DNA from: Lapillicoccus jejuensis
GTDB taxonomy: Bacteria > Actinomycetota > Actinomycetes > Actinomycetales > Dermatophilaceae
Length of the DNA: 64,000 bases
Direction: 5' to 3'
Assembly (NCBI RefSeq): GCF_006715055.1
Contig: NZ_VFMN01000001.1
Span: 124,001 to 188,000, forward strand
The notes beneath the pieces are model-generated. The model saw nothing but the letters and a program-made list of their open reading frames with translations, did no database searches and was not told the origin of the DNA. This document shows positions 31,082 through 39,577 of this stretch, piece after piece. The position numbers and the translations under genes were made by a program. Within the stretch, counting starts at the first letter, position 1. Each line of letters opens with the position of its first letter.

Positions 31082-32079
31082 GCACGCCGTACGCCGAGAC
31101 CCCCACCCCGACGCCGTACGGGGTCGCCGAGACCACCGCCCTCGCGGGCCGCGTCCTCGACGAGGTGGGCCGCGCCGTCGTCGGCAAGCGGCAGCCGCTC
31201 ACCCTCGTGCTCGCGGCGGTGCTCGCCGGCGGCCACGCGCTGCTCGAGGACTACCCCGGCCTGGGCAAGACGCTGGCCGCCCGGTCGCTGGCGACGACCC
31301 TCGGGCTGGGCTTCACCCGCGCGCAGTTCACCCCGGACCTGCTGCCCGGCGACCTCACCGGGTCCTTCGTCTACGACCAGCGCGCGGGCGACTTCGACTT
31401 CCGCCCCGGCCCGGTCTTCACGGGGCTGCTGCTCGCCGACGAGATCAACCGGACGCCGCCGAAGACCCAGTCGGCGCTGCTCGAGGCGATGCAGGAGCGG
31501 CAGGTCACCGTGGAGGGGCGCACCTTCGCGCTGCCGCGGCCCTTCCACGTGCTGGCCACGGCGAACCCGGTGGAGTACGAGGGCACCTACCCGCTGCCGG
31601 AGGCGCAGCTCGACCGGTTCCTGCTGCGGGTCTCCTTCGGCTACCCCACCGAGACCGAGGAGCTCGACGTGCTGCGCGGGCGGATGGCCCGGCGCCGCGA
31701 GGAGGTCGCGCTCGAGCCGGTCACCGACCCCGCCGGGCTGCTCGGCATGCAGGCCGCCGTCGAGTCGGTCGAGGTCGACGACAGCATCGCGCGGTACTGC
31801 GTGGCCCTCGCCGGCGCGAGCCGCACCCACCCGCAGGCGCTCATGGGCGCCTCGCCGCGCGGGTCGCTCGCGCTGCTGCTCACCGCCCGGGCGTACGCCG
31901 TCGTGTCGGGCCGGGACTACGTCACGCCGGAGGACGTCAAGGCCGTCGCGCCGGCCGCCCTCGCGCACCGGATCACCGTGCGGCCCGAGCTGTGGATGAG
32001 CAACGTCTCCGGGGCCAGCATCGTGCGCAGCCTGCTGTCGACGGTCACCGCGCCGGCCGCGCTGGAGGCGCGTCGGTGA
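31078..32079 (+). CDS. MoxR family AAA ATPase
   Basis: 333 residues from GTG 31078 (overlaps the previous stop). The N-terminal tail (TPYAETPTPTPYGVAETT) holds two CGTACG-derived TPY peptides. Walker A is EDYPGLGKTLAAR (about 60-72). Walker B is LLLADEINRTPPKTQSALLE, and sensor 1 VLATANPVEYEGTYPLPEAQ is the MoxR signature. The C-terminal lid contains DYVTPEDVKAVAPAALAHR. MoxR ATPases act as chaperones for partner proteins, often with von Willebrand-domain or DUF58 proteins. The DUF58 gene follows directly. Confidence 0.95.
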   Translation: MSTPYAETPTPTPYGVAETTALAGRVLDEVGRAVVGKRQPLTLVLAAVLAGGHALLEDYPGLGKTLAARSLATTLGLGFTRAQFTPDLLPGDLTGSFVYDQRAGDFDFRPGPVFTGLLLADEINRTPPKTQSALLEAMQERQVTVEGRTFALPRPFHVLATANPVEYEGTYPLPEAQLDRFLLRVSFGYPTETEELDVLRGRMARRREEVALEPVTDPAGLLGMQAAVESVEVDDSIARYCVALAGASRTHPQALMGASPRGSLALLLTARAYAVVSGRDYVTPEDVKAVAPAALAHRITVRPELWMSNVSGASIVRSLLSTVTAPAALEARR

Positions 32080-32095
32080 GCCGGGGGGTGGGGCG

Positions 32096-33547
32096 GTGAG
32101 CGACGTCCCCGCGGGGTCGGGTCCCCAGGAGCTCCGCCGCGAGCTGCCGGCGTGGGTCCCGACCGCCGCCCAGGGGCGCGCGGTCGCCGTGAGCGGCCTG
32201 GGGCTGCTCGTGGCCGTCCTCGCCCACCGCGCCGACGTCCTCGTCCTCGTCACCCCGCTGCTGCTCGTCGCCGCCTGGGCCCGGCTGGCGCGGCCGAGCG
32301 GGACGCCGACGGTCGTCACCCGGCTCGGTCGCCGCACCGCCCCCGAGGGCACGGTCCTGCGCTGGGACGCCGCCGTCGAGCTGCCCGCGCACGCCGAGGA
32401 CGCCGTCGTCGGCCTCGCCCCGTCGCTCTTCGTCGAGGACGGGCTGGTGACCGGGAGCCGGGGCCTGGCCCGCGAGGACGCCGTACCGCCGCCGGACGAC
32501 CCCGAGCCAGGCGACACGAATCGGATTCGGCCCGCTCGGCTCGCGTCAGGACCCGAGCCGAGTGAAGCGAATCCGATTCGGGTCGACGACGGGACCCGCG
32601 TGGTGCGGACGGCGGCGGCGGTCCGGCTGACCCGGTGGGGACGCCGCACGGTCGGGCCGGAGGCGGTGCTCGTCCTCGGCCCGTTCGCCGGCTACCGCAG
32701 CGGGCCGGTCGAGCTGACCGCCCGCGACGCCGTCGCCCTGCCCGCGTCGTCGACCTTCGACGGGACCGCCCCGCTCCCCCACCCGGAGGGGCTCGTCGGC
32801 GTGCACCGCTCGAGCCGGCAGGGCAGCGGAGGCGAGTTCGCGACGCTGCGGCCGTTCCAGCCCGGCGACCGGCTGCGACGGATCCGGTGGCCCGTCTCGC
32901 TGCGCACCGGCACGCTGCACGTCGCGACGACCTTCGCCGACCAGGACACCGCCGTGGTCCTCGTCGTCGACGCCTTCAGCGACCTCGGCCCGCGCGAGGG
33001 GGTCGACGGCCGGGCGACCAGCCTCGACCTCACCGTCCGGGCGGCCGCCGCCGTCGCCGCCCACCACCTCGGGGCCGGCGACCGCGTGGGGCTGCGGGTC
33101 GTCGGCTCCAGCACGGTGCGGCGGCTGCCGACCGCCTCCGGCTCGCGCCAGCTGCGCCGCGTCCTCGACTCGCTCGCCGCGCTCGAGGCGGCGACCGAGC
33201 GCGTCGACGACGGCGAGTGGGCGACCGCGGGGATCCCCTCCGGCGCCCTCGTCGTCGTGCTGTCGCCGCTCGTCGACCCGTCGATGGTCGCCGCCGTCGG
33301 GCGGCTGGGCTCGCGCGGTCTCACCACCGTCGTCGTCGACACGATGCCCGAGCACCTGTGGGAGCAGCAGGACGACCCGTACGCCGCCCTCGCCTGGCGG
33401 CTGCGACGCGTCACCCGGTCGGCCCAGCTCGACCGGCTCTTCGACCTCGGCGTCCCCACCGTGCCGTGGCGCGGGCCGGGCAGCCTCGACGCCGTCCTGC
33501 GCGACCTGTCGCGCCGGACCCGCGCGCCCCGGGTGGCCCGCCGGTGA
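32096..33547 (+). CDS. DUF58 domain-containing protein with an in-frame palindromic insert
   Basis: 483 residues. An N-terminal double membrane helix (about 20-60) is followed by a beta-rich region. The DUF58 core is GVHRSSRQGSGGEFATLRPFQPGDRLRRIRW near residue 240 (the family hallmark), and a vWA-like domain follows with VLVVDAFSDLG near 285. Residues 142-162 begin NRIRPARLASGP and end SEANPIR. They are encoded by a palindromic repeat also present in the intergenic region at 4.96 kb, so this is an insertion that keeps the frame. It likely sits in a loop between the membrane helices and the core. Confidence 0.92.
   Translation: MSDVPAGSGPQELRRELPAWVPTAAQGRAVAVSGLGLLVAVLAHRADVLVLVTPLLLVAAWARLARPSGTPTVVTRLGRRTAPEGTVLRWDAAVELPAHAEDAVVGLAPSLFVEDGLVTGSRGLAREDAVPPPDDPEPGDTNRIRPARLASGPEPSEANPIRVDDGTRVVRTAAAVRLTRWGRRTVGPEAVLVLGPFAGYRSGPVELTARDAVALPASSTFDGTAPLPHPEGLVGVHRSSRQGSGGEFATLRPFQPGDRLRRIRWPVSLRTGTLHVATTFADQDTAVVLVVDAFSDLGPREGVDGRATSLDLTVRAAAAVAAHHLGAGDRVGLRVVGSSTVRRLPTASGSRQLRRVLDSLAALEAATERVDDGEWATAGIPSGALVVVLSPLVDPSMVAAVGRLGSRGLTTVVVDTMPEHLWEQQDDPYAALAWRLRRVTRSAQLDRLFDLGVPTVPWRGPGSLDAVLRDLSRRTRAPRVARR
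32517..32580. repeat. Palindromic element, family A, copy 2 (inside the DUF58 CDS)
   Basis: Outer arms CGAATCGGATTCG (32517-32529) and CGAATCCGATTCG (32568-32580) are exact complements. Inner arms CTCGGCTCG (32535-32543) and CGAGCCGAG (32554-32562) are also exact. The element matches the intergenic copy at 4962-5025 over most of its length. Confidence 0.9.
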
Positions 33548-34104
33548 GCGCGTCGACCGCCCCGCGCCGCGCCGGGTCCGTGCGCCTGGCCCGTCTCGGT
33601 CGCTCGTCGGAGTACGCCGGCCACGGTCTCGTCCTCGCGGCCCTCGTCGTCCTCGCCCCCGTCGGGCTGCTGCTGTGCGGGATCGCCGCCGGCGGGTCGC
33701 TGCCGTGGTGGACGCTGCTGCTCGCCCCGCTGCTGCTGCTCGTCGTGCCGCGGACGGGGACGCTGCTGCCCGGCGGCGTCGCCGCGCTGCTCGTCGCCCT
33801 GTGGGTGGTCACCGTCCCGGGGCCGGTGACCTGGTGGGCGCTGCCGGCCGCCGCCTGCCTGCTGCTGCTGCACCTGGCCGCGGCGGCGCTCGCCTCGACC
33901 CCGACGACGCTGACCTGGCCCGCCGCGTCGGTGCGGCGGTGGGGGCGTCGTACGGGCGCGGTGGTCGGCGCGACCGCCGTCGTGGCCGCGGCCGTCGACC
34001 TCGTGCACCGGGTCGCGGTCCCCGGGTCGGTCGCCGTCGGCGCGCTCGCGCTGGTGGTCGTCGCCGCCTGGCCGTGGGTGGCGCGCACCCCGGGCGGCGA
34101 CTGA
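33544..34104 (+). CDS. Hydrophobic membrane protein of the MoxR/DUF58 operon
   Basis: 186 residues from GTG 33544, overlapping the DUF58 stop. Five or six membrane helices fill most of the chain, from LVLAALVVLAPVGLLLC to VAVGALALVVVAAWPWV. I do not recognise a named domain. The position matches the N-terminal membrane part of transglutaminase-like proteins that usually close this operon, but no transglutaminase catalytic domain is present. It could be a stand-alone membrane partner or a shortened version. Confidence 0.75.
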   Translation: MSASTAPRRAGSVRLARLGRSSEYAGHGLVLAALVVLAPVGLLLCGIAAGGSLPWWTLLLAPLLLLVVPRTGTLLPGGVAALLVALWVVTVPGPVTWWALPAAACLLLLHLAAAALASTPTTLTWPAASVRRWGRRTGAVVGATAVVAAAVDLVHRVAVPGSVAVGALALVVVAAWPWVARTPGGD

Positions 34105-34112
34105 CCCCCACA

Positions 34113-34156
34113 GCGTCCGCACCCGTGGGGCACCGGTGCCTCGTCGGTGCGGACGT
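34113..34156. repeat. Palindromic element, family B, copy 2 (between convergent genes)
   Basis: Arms CGTCCGCACC (34114-34123) and GGTGCGGACG (34146-34155) with the GCACCGGTGC core at 34130-34139. The left arm starts 9 bases after the membrane-protein stop, and the right arm abuts the stop of the convergent gene at 34156. It probably acts as a bidirectional terminator here. Confidence 0.85.
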
Positions 34157-34785
34157 CAGGGGGCGGGGAGCACGACGCACCAGGGCCTCGACCAGCCCGC
34201 GACCGCGAGCCGGCCGGCGACGAAGCCCGCGGTGTCGAGCGCGGTCACCGTGCCCGCGGCGGGGTCGTAGAGGTCGGGACCCCCGCCCGCACCGGGCAGC
34301 AGGAGGGTGACGTGCCGGGGCAGGCTCCGGCTCCCCACGTAGAGCAGCGCCGGACGGTCGGCGGCGAGCCGCTCCCCCAGCCGGGCCAGCAGCGCCCGCC
34401 GTCGACCGCGGCCGACGCGGCACCCCACGACGGCGTACGGCGTCCCGGGCCGCGACGCGCCGTGCTCGAGCTCGCGACGGGCGCCCCACGGCGGGGTGCC
34501 GAGCGCACGCGGCCACGGCGGCTGGAGCCGGCCGCCCGGCCCGAGCGGACGGGTCGTGCGCCGCAGCGTCAGCTGCTCGGCCTCGGCGAAGCGGGCGTCC
34601 TCGCTGCCCAGCTCGGGCAGGAACGCGGCGCCGCGTCGCTCGCCGGTGCGGACCCAGTCGGCGAAGCGGGGGTCGGCGAGCATCCGCGCGACGGTCAGCG
34701 ACGCCGACCCGCAGGTCGTGCCGCTGTGCTGGACCGGGGCCGGGTCACCCCTCCTGAGCCGGTACGGCGCCCCGTGGTCACCCAC
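34156..34785 (-). CDS. Hypothetical protein with papain-like (C39-type) cysteine peptidase features
   Basis: 209 residues from GTG 34785. I do not recognise the family by name. The N-terminal [18 protein letters not shown] (about residues 19-36) resembles the Q...CG helix of papain-like peptidases. RHVTLLLPG near 160 could supply the catalytic histidine and LYDPAAGTV the Asp, in the order Cys-His-Asp seen in C39 domains. There is no signal peptide or membrane helix. It lies between the MoxR operon (convergent) and clpX (same strand, upstream). Peptidase activity is inference from the motif order only. Confidence 0.7.
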   Translation of the reverse strand: MGDHGAPYRLRRGDPAPVQHSGTTCGSASLTVARMLADPRFADWVRTGERRGAAFLPELGSEDARFAEAEQLTLRRTTRPLGPGGRLQPPWPRALGTPPWGARRELEHGASRPGTPYAVVGCRVGRGRRRALLARLGERLAADRPALLYVGSRSLPRHVTLLLPGAGGGPDLYDPAAGTVTALDTAGFVAGRLAVAGWSRPWCVVLPAP

Positions 34786-34821
34786 CGTCCGCCACCCGCC
34801 TCCCGGTCCTGCGCCTCGCGG

Positions 34822-36114
34822 CTACGCGCTCTCCTTGCGCTGCGTGCGCCGGGGCCGGCTCGGCACCGCGGCGTCGCGTCGCACGATGGTGGGCAGCACG
34901 TTGTCCAGGACCACCTCGCGGGAGACGACGACCTTGGCGATGTCGTCCTCGCTCGGCACGTCGAACATCACGGGGAGCAGGACCTCCTCCATGATCGCGC
35001 GCAGGCCGCGGGCACCGGTGCCGCGCAGCAGCGCCTGGTCGGCGATGGCCTCGAGCGCGTCGGTGGTGAACTCGAGCTCGACCCCGTCGATCTCGAACAT
35101 CTTCTGGTACTGCTTGCTCAGCGCGTTGCGCGGCTGGGTGAGGATCTGCACCAGCGCGTCGCGGTCGAGCGGGCTGACCGTCGTGATGACGGGCAGGCGG
35201 CCGATGAACTCGGGGATGAGCCCGAACTTCATGAGGTCCTCGGGCATGACGTCGTGGATCGACTCGGCGAGGTCCTTCGGCGTGTGCAGCTGGCTGCCGA
35301 AGCCGAGGCCCTTCTGTCCGTTGCGCGACTCGACGAGCTTCTCCAGGCCGGCGAACGCGCCGCCGACGATGAAGAGCACGTTGGTCGTGTCGATCTGGAT
35401 GAACTCCTGGTGCGGGTGCTTGCGCCCGCCCTGCGGGGGCACCGACGCGGTCGTGCCCTCGAGGATCTTCAGCAGCGCCTGCTGCACGCCCTCGCCGGAG
35501 ACGTCGCGGGTGATCGACGGGTTCTCGCTCTTGCGGGCGATCTTGTCGACCTCGTCGATGTAGATGATCCCCGTCTCGGCCTTCTTGACGTCGTAGTCGG
35601 CGGCCTGGATGAGCTTGAGGAGGATGTTCTCGACGTCCTCGCCGACGTAGCCCGCCTCGGTCAGCGCCGTCGCGTCGGCGATGGCGAAGGGGACGTTGAG
35701 CATCTTGGCCAGCGTCTGCGCGAGGTAGGTCTTGCCGCACCCGGTCGGGCCGATGAGCAGGATGTTGCTCTTGGCGATGTCGACGTGGTCGGCGTCCTTG
35801 CGACCCGCCGCCGCCTCGCCGGCCTGGATGCGCTTGTAGTGGTTGTAGACCGCGACGGCCAGCGCCTTCTTGGCGACGTCCTGCCCGACGACGTAGTTCT
35901 GGAGGAAGTCGAAGATCTCGCGCGGCTTGGGCAGCTCGTCGAGGCCCAGCTCGGACGACTCGGCGAGCTCCTCCTCGATGATCTCGTTGCACAGGTCGAT
36001 GCACTCGTCGCAGATGTAGACCCCGGGGCCGGCGATGAGCTTCTTGACCTGCTTCTGCGACTTGCCGCAGAAGGAGCACTTGAGCAGGTCGCCGCCGTCT
36101 CCGATACGTGCCAC
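34822..36114 (-). CDS. clpX: ATP-dependent Clp protease ATP-binding subunit ClpX
   Basis: 430 residues from GTG 36114 with GGAGG upstream; the longer frame adds 26 non-conserved residues. The zinc-binding domain [15 protein letters not shown] with CDECIDLC covers about 13-42. Walker A is [12 protein letters not shown] and Walker [12 protein letters not shown]. The pore loop region GYVGEDVE and the sensor-2 arginine in [15 protein letters not shown] are present. It unfolds substrates and feeds them to ClpP1P2, encoded just upstream but separated by a 260-base gap with its own hairpin and a regulator-like box. Confidence 0.97.
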   Translation of the reverse strand: MARIGDGGDLLKCSFCGKSQKQVKKLIAGPGVYICDECIDLCNEIIEEELAESSELGLDELPKPREIFDFLQNYVVGQDVAKKALAVAVYNHYKRIQAGEAAAGRKDADHVDIAKSNILLIGPTGCGKTYLAQTLAKMLNVPFAIADATALTEAGYVGEDVENILLKLIQAADYDVKKAETGIIYIDEVDKIARKSENPSITRDVSGEGVQQALLKILEGTTASVPPQGGRKHPHQEFIQIDTTNVLFIVGGAFAGLEKLVESRNGQKGLGFGSQLHTPKDLAESIHDVMPEDLMKFGLIPEFIGRLPVITTVSPLDRDALVQILTQPRNALSKQYQKMFEIDGVELEFTTDALEAIADQALLRGTGARGLRAIMEEVLLPVMFDVPSEDDIAKVVVSREVVLDNVLPTIVRRDAAVPSRPRRTQRKESA

Positions 36115-36251
36115 GTGCGGGTCCTCCAGTGCTCGGTGCCGCCGGTCGGACCGACGACGGTGGGCGGATGCGCAGACGGTACTCGTCCGCACGGTGCTGC
36201 GTTGTCTATTACACGCGCTCCCCCGACGTGGGCGTACACCGGGGGCGCCGG

Positions 36252-36268
36252 TTCCGCTGACGGCGGAA
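36252..36268. promoter_or_regulatory. Putative ClgR-type operator upstream of clpX
   Basis: TTCCGC-TGACG-GCGGAA is a perfect 6-base inverted repeat with a 5-base spacer, about 140 bases upstream of the clpX start. The CGCT-N3-GGCG core is shared with a site upstream of clpP1 (37796-37809). ClgR is the known activator of clp genes in actinobacteria. Assignment by motif only. Confidence 0.5.
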
Positions 36269-36273
36269 GCGAC

Positions 36274-36310
36274 GGGGCGCCGTACGGGAGATCGTCCCGT
36301 ACGGCGCCCC
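36274..36310. terminator. Perfect 16-bp hairpin after clpP2
   Basis: GGGGCGCCGTACGGGA (36274-36289), loop GATCG, exact complement 36295-36310. The arms contain the CGCCGTACGG motif common in this genome. It separates clpP2 from clpX. Confidence 0.75.
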
Positions 36311-36375
36311 CTTGAGCAGGTTGCCGCGCCCGTCTCGCCGTACGGCGACGGCGACGCGACCGTGGCGCGGGCGGC

Positions 36376-37041
36376 TCAGCGCTGCAGCGAGGCCTTGCGC
36401 GAGGTGAGCACCTCGTCGATGAGGCCGTACTCCTTGGCCTCGGCGGCGGACATGATCTTGTCGCGCTCGATGTCCTCGTTGACCTGCTCGGGCGTGCGCC
36501 CGGTGTGCGAGGCCAGCGTCTCCTCGAGCCAGGTGCGCATCCGCAGGACCTCGTTGGCCTGGATCTCGATGTCCGAGGCCTGGCCGTAGTCCCCGCCACC
36601 CAGCGCCGGCTGGTGGATGAGGATGCGGGCGTTCGGCAGCGCGAACCGCTTGCCCGGCGCCCCGGCCGCCATGAGCACCGCGGCCGCGGACGCGGCCTGC
36701 CCGACGACGAAGGTCTGGATGTCGGGCCGGATGTACTGCATGGTGTCGTAGATCGCCGTCATGGCGGTGAACGAGCCACCCGGGCTGTTGATGTACATGA
36801 GGATGTCGCGGTCGGGGTCGAGCGACTCGAGCACGATCAGCTGGGCGATGATGTCGTCCGCCGACGCGTCGTCGACCTGGACGCCGAGGAAGATGATCCG
36901 GTCCTCGAACATCTTCGTGTAGGGGTCGAGGCGCTTCATGCCGTACGAGGTGCGCTCCTCGAACTGCGGCAGGATGTAGCGGCTCGAGGGCGCCGGCACG
37001 TGCAGGCCGCCCCGGTCGCGGACGTACGGGAAGGTGCTCAT
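36376..37041 (-). CDS. clpP2: ATP-dependent Clp protease proteolytic subunit ClpP2
   Basis: 221 residues from ATG 37041 (GGAGAG upstream). The serine protease triad is visible: Ser118 in [11 protein letters not shown], His143 in LIHQPALGG and Asp194 in EDIERDK. The N-terminal extension ([20 protein letters not shown]) is longer than in ClpP1, as usual for actinobacterial ClpP2. It starts 27 bases after the clpP1 stop, so the two are co-transcribed and form a mixed two-ring protease. Confidence 0.97.
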   Translation of the reverse strand: MSTFPYVRDRGGLHVPAPSSRYILPQFEERTSYGMKRLDPYTKMFEDRIIFLGVQVDDASADDIIAQLIVLESLDPDRDILMYINSPGGSFTAMTAIYDTMQYIRPDIQTFVVGQAASAAAVLMAAGAPGKRFALPNARILIHQPALGGGDYGQASDIEIQANEVLRMRTWLEETLASHTGRTPEQVNEDIERDKIMSAAEAKEYGLIDEVLTSRKASLQR

Positions 37042-37067
37042 GGGGCTCTCCTGGTCGTTGCGGCCGG

Positions 37068-37712
37068 TCACTTGGACCCCTCACCGGTGAGCGGGGCGTC
37101 GGTGGACGGGCGGCCCTCGGCCTGGGCGGCGCGGGTGAAGACCGCGTCGACGAAGCCGTACTCCTTGGCCTCCTCGGCTGTGAACCAGCGGTCGCGGTCG
37201 GAGTCGCGCTCGATCTGCGCGAGCTCCTGGCCCGTGTGCTGGGCGATGAGCTCGGCCATCTGCTTCTTGATGTGCAGCATCTGCTCGGCCTGGATCTTGA
37301 TGTCGCTGGCCGTGCCGCCGATGCCGCCGGACGGCTGGTGCATCATCACGCGGGCGTGCGGGGTCGCGTAGCGCTTGCCCGGGGTGCCGGCGCTGAGCAG
37401 GAACTGCCCCATCGAGGCGGCCATGCCCATGGCGACGGTCGCGACGTCGTTCGGCACCCACTGCATGGTGTCGAAGATCGCCATGCCCGCGGTCACCGAG
37501 CCGCCGGGGCTGTTGATGTAGAGCCAGATGTCCTTCTCCGGGTCCTCCGCGGCCAGCAGCAGCATCTGCGCGCAGATGGCGTTGGCGTTGTCATCACGGA
37601 CCTCGGAGCCGAGGAAGATGATCCGCTCCTTGAGCAGACGGTTGTAGATGTGGTCGTCGAGACCACCGGGCATGCCGTCGCCGGCGGCGACGACGTCACT
37701 CATGCGGGCCAC
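37068..37712 (-). CDS. clpP1: ATP-dependent Clp protease proteolytic subunit ClpP1
   Basis: 214 residues from GTG 37712 (AGAAGAGAG upstream); an ATG three codons later is possible. The triad is Ser100 in [11 protein letters not shown], His125 in MMHQPSGG and Asp174 in ERDSDRDRW. It is first of the clpP1-clpP2 pair. A hairpin and a CGCT-N3-GGCG box lie upstream. Confidence 0.96.
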   Translation of the reverse strand: MARMSDVVAAGDGMPGGLDDHIYNRLLKERIIFLGSEVRDDNANAICAQMLLLAAEDPEKDIWLYINSPGGSVTAGMAIFDTMQWVPNDVATVAMGMAASMGQFLLSAGTPGKRYATPHARVMMHQPSGGIGGTASDIKIQAEQMLHIKKQMAELIAQHTGQELAQIERDSDRDRWFTAEEAKEYGFVDAVFTRAAQAEGRPSTDAPLTGEGSK

Positions 37713-37795
37713 TGGGCTCTCTTCTCTTTCTCGGGGCGGTGCTTCCAGTGACCCTAACGTCAGGCCCCGACAGCGGAGTCCCCGAGTCCGGCGGT

Positions 37796-37822
37796 GTTCG
37801 CCCTGAGCGCACTGCGCTCAGG
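37796..37822. promoter_or_regulatory. ClgR-like box and hairpin upstream of clpP1
   Basis: On the minus strand CGCTCAGGGCGAAC (37796-37809) shares the CGCT-N3-GGCG core with the clpX site. The overlapping palindrome CCTGAGCGC-ACT-GCGCTCAGG (37802-37822) may terminate the upstream secreted-protein gene or be part of an operator. About 85 bases before the clpP1 start. Confidence 0.4.
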
Positions 37823-37855
37823 ACGACGCCCGCCGGGGCCGTACGGCGGCTGTCC

Positions 37856-39448
37856 TCAGCGGGCGAGGGCCCGCACCTGCCAGCCGGGGACCGCGTCGAC
37901 CCAGCCGCGGGCGGACGGGTCCGCGACCTCGGGGTAGGCCTCGAAGGAGCCGACGACGTCGAGCACCGCCTGCATGCGCGGTCCGGCGCCGCCGGCGGCG
38001 AGGGCCAGGGACCCGTCCGTGCCGACCTCCGGCTGGACCGGCGTGCTCTGCTGGCTGCCCACCGGGACGGGCACCCCGCCCGGGGCGGGCCCGGCGGGCG
38101 CCGCGGCGGGGCCCAGCTCGTCGGAGGGCACCGCCCGCACCTGCCCGGCCGCGGTCCCGGCGGCGCTGCGCGCCCCGAGGGTGGTGAGCGTGCCGACGAG
38201 CGCGAAGGTGTCGCCGCCGACCACCGAGGTGTCGGGGGTGAGTGTCGTCGCCGCCGTCAGCGGCCCGCTCGCGCCGAGCCCGACGCGGGTGTCGACGACC
38301 CGGCCGACCGGCAGGCTGCGGAAGCGCAGGTCCGGGCCGAGACCGCCGTCGTCGTAGAACCCGACGAGGTCCACGCGGACGTCGGCCCGGTCGGTGAGGG
38401 TGCTGGCGAGGACGAGGCGCAGCAGCCCGTCGCCGTCGACGACGGCGGGCACGACGGCGAGGTTGGAGGCCGTCGCCCCGGCGGTGAGGGTGAGCGTCGG
38501 CGAGGGCGCGGCGGACGACGCCGCGACCCCGGTCGCGGGGGCCACCTGGGTGGGCTCCCCCGCACCCGGGTCCGCCGCGAGGGTGACGGTGCCCGCCGAG
38601 GGCACGACCAGGGCGGTCACCCGCAGCAGCAGCGCGGTGACGTGCGGGGCGGTGGCCGCCCCGAGGTCGAGGGCGACGGCGCGGCGCTCGCCCCCGGCCA
38701 GCGGCCGCGCGAGCCCCGTGTCGACGGTGGGCTGCGGGGACGGCGTGGTCGTCGCGTCCGTCCCGCCCGGCCCGTCCCCGGCGCCCCCGGCGTCGGTCGC
38801 GTCGCTCGTGTCGCTCGCGTCGCTCGCGTCGCTCGAGTCCGGGGCGGCGGCCCCGGCCCCCGGACCCACGACCCGCACCGCGCTCATCGGCTGGTAGCCA
38901 CCCGAGGCCCCGAGCGCGGCGACGACCGTGTCGTCGGCCGCGTAGAGGCCGACGAGGTCGACGTGCACGCGGGCGGGCGCCGAGGCGACGGCCGAGAACC
39001 CCCCGTCGGGGTCGAGCGGGACGGTGGCGAGGGTGGTGGTCGGACGGCCCGGCAGGGCGGTGACCGAGGTGAGGGGGCTGCCGGTCGCGAGCGGTCCCGC
39101 CTGGGGGCGCAGCGCGAGCAGGGCGGCGCGACCGCTCGTCGCCTCGAGCGTGACGTTGACGACGACCGCGGAGACCCCGGCCGGGGGCAGCCCGTCGCGG
39201 CCGGTGACACCGACCGTGGTGGTCGAGGCCGCCCCGAGCACCGCGGGTCGGGCGGCGGTGCCGAGCAGGGCGGTCGTCGGGACGGGGTAGAACGCCCCGG
39301 CCACCGAGCCGGTGGTGGGCACCGGGTCGGCGGTCGCGGCGACGGCTCCGGTCGTCGGCAGGGCCGCGGGGCCGGCGACGCCGAGCAGCAGGGCGGCGGC
39401 GAGGCCCGCGAGGGCCCGACGCGGCGGTCGGCGACGGGACACGGGCAC
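37856..39448 (-). CDS. Secreted Ala/Val/Thr-rich protein with repeated beta domains
   Basis: 530 residues with a signal peptide (RRALAGLAAALLLGVAGPAA). Several beta-rich modules contain motifs such as GVSAVVVNVTLEATSG, HVDLVGLYA and, later, DVRVDLVGFYDDGG with VGRVVDTRVGLG. These resemble the RxxDTR / AVVLNVT modules frequent in actinobacterial secreted proteins. A low-complexity Ser-Asp-Ala linker lies near residues 195-225, encoded by 9-base repeats. No catalytic domain was seen, so it is probably a cell-surface or matrix protein. It is isolated between tig and clpP1, on the same strand. Confidence 0.75.
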   Translation of the reverse strand: MPVSRRRPPRRALAGLAAALLLGVAGPAALPTTGAVAATADPVPTTGSVAGAFYPVPTTALLGTAARPAVLGAASTTTVGVTGRDGLPPAGVSAVVVNVTLEATSGRAALLALRPQAGPLATGSPLTSVTALPGRPTTTLATVPLDPDGGFSAVASAPARVHVDLVGLYAADDTVVAALGASGGYQPMSAVRVVGPGAGAAAPDSSDASDASDTSDATDAGGAGDGPGGTDATTTPSPQPTVDTGLARPLAGGERRAVALDLGAATAPHVTALLLRVTALVVPSAGTVTLAADPGAGEPTQVAPATGVAASSAAPSPTLTLTAGATASNLAVVPAVVDGDGLLRLVLASTLTDRADVRVDLVGFYDDGGLGPDLRFRSLPVGRVVDTRVGLGASGPLTAATTLTPDTSVVGGDTFALVGTLTTLGARSAAGTAAGQVRAVPSDELGPAAAPAGPAPGGVPVPVGSQQSTPVQPEVGTDGSLALAAGGAGPRMQAVLDVVGSFEAYPEVADPSARGWVDAVPGWQVRALAR

Positions 39449-39494
39449 CTCCTGCGGGACGGGTCCCCATCGTAGGGACGAGGGGGGACACGGC

Positions 39495-39530
39495 GCACCC
39501 CCCGCTCGGCCGAGGCCGGGCGGGGGGTGC
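39495..39530. terminator. Hairpin downstream of tig
   Basis: GCACCCCCCGC (39495-39505) and its exact complement (39520-39530) with a 14-base loop, 48 bases after the tig stop and before the next same-strand start. Confidence 0.6.
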
Positions 39531-39577
39531 GGGAGGTGGTGCGGGGGCGCCGGACGACGCCGTACGGCGACCGGTGG

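Noticed and set aside
35018-35031. Fourth family B core (GCACCGGTGC) inside clpX
   Set aside because: Only the core matches, and it encodes the conserved ClpX GTGARGL segment. The arms are missing.
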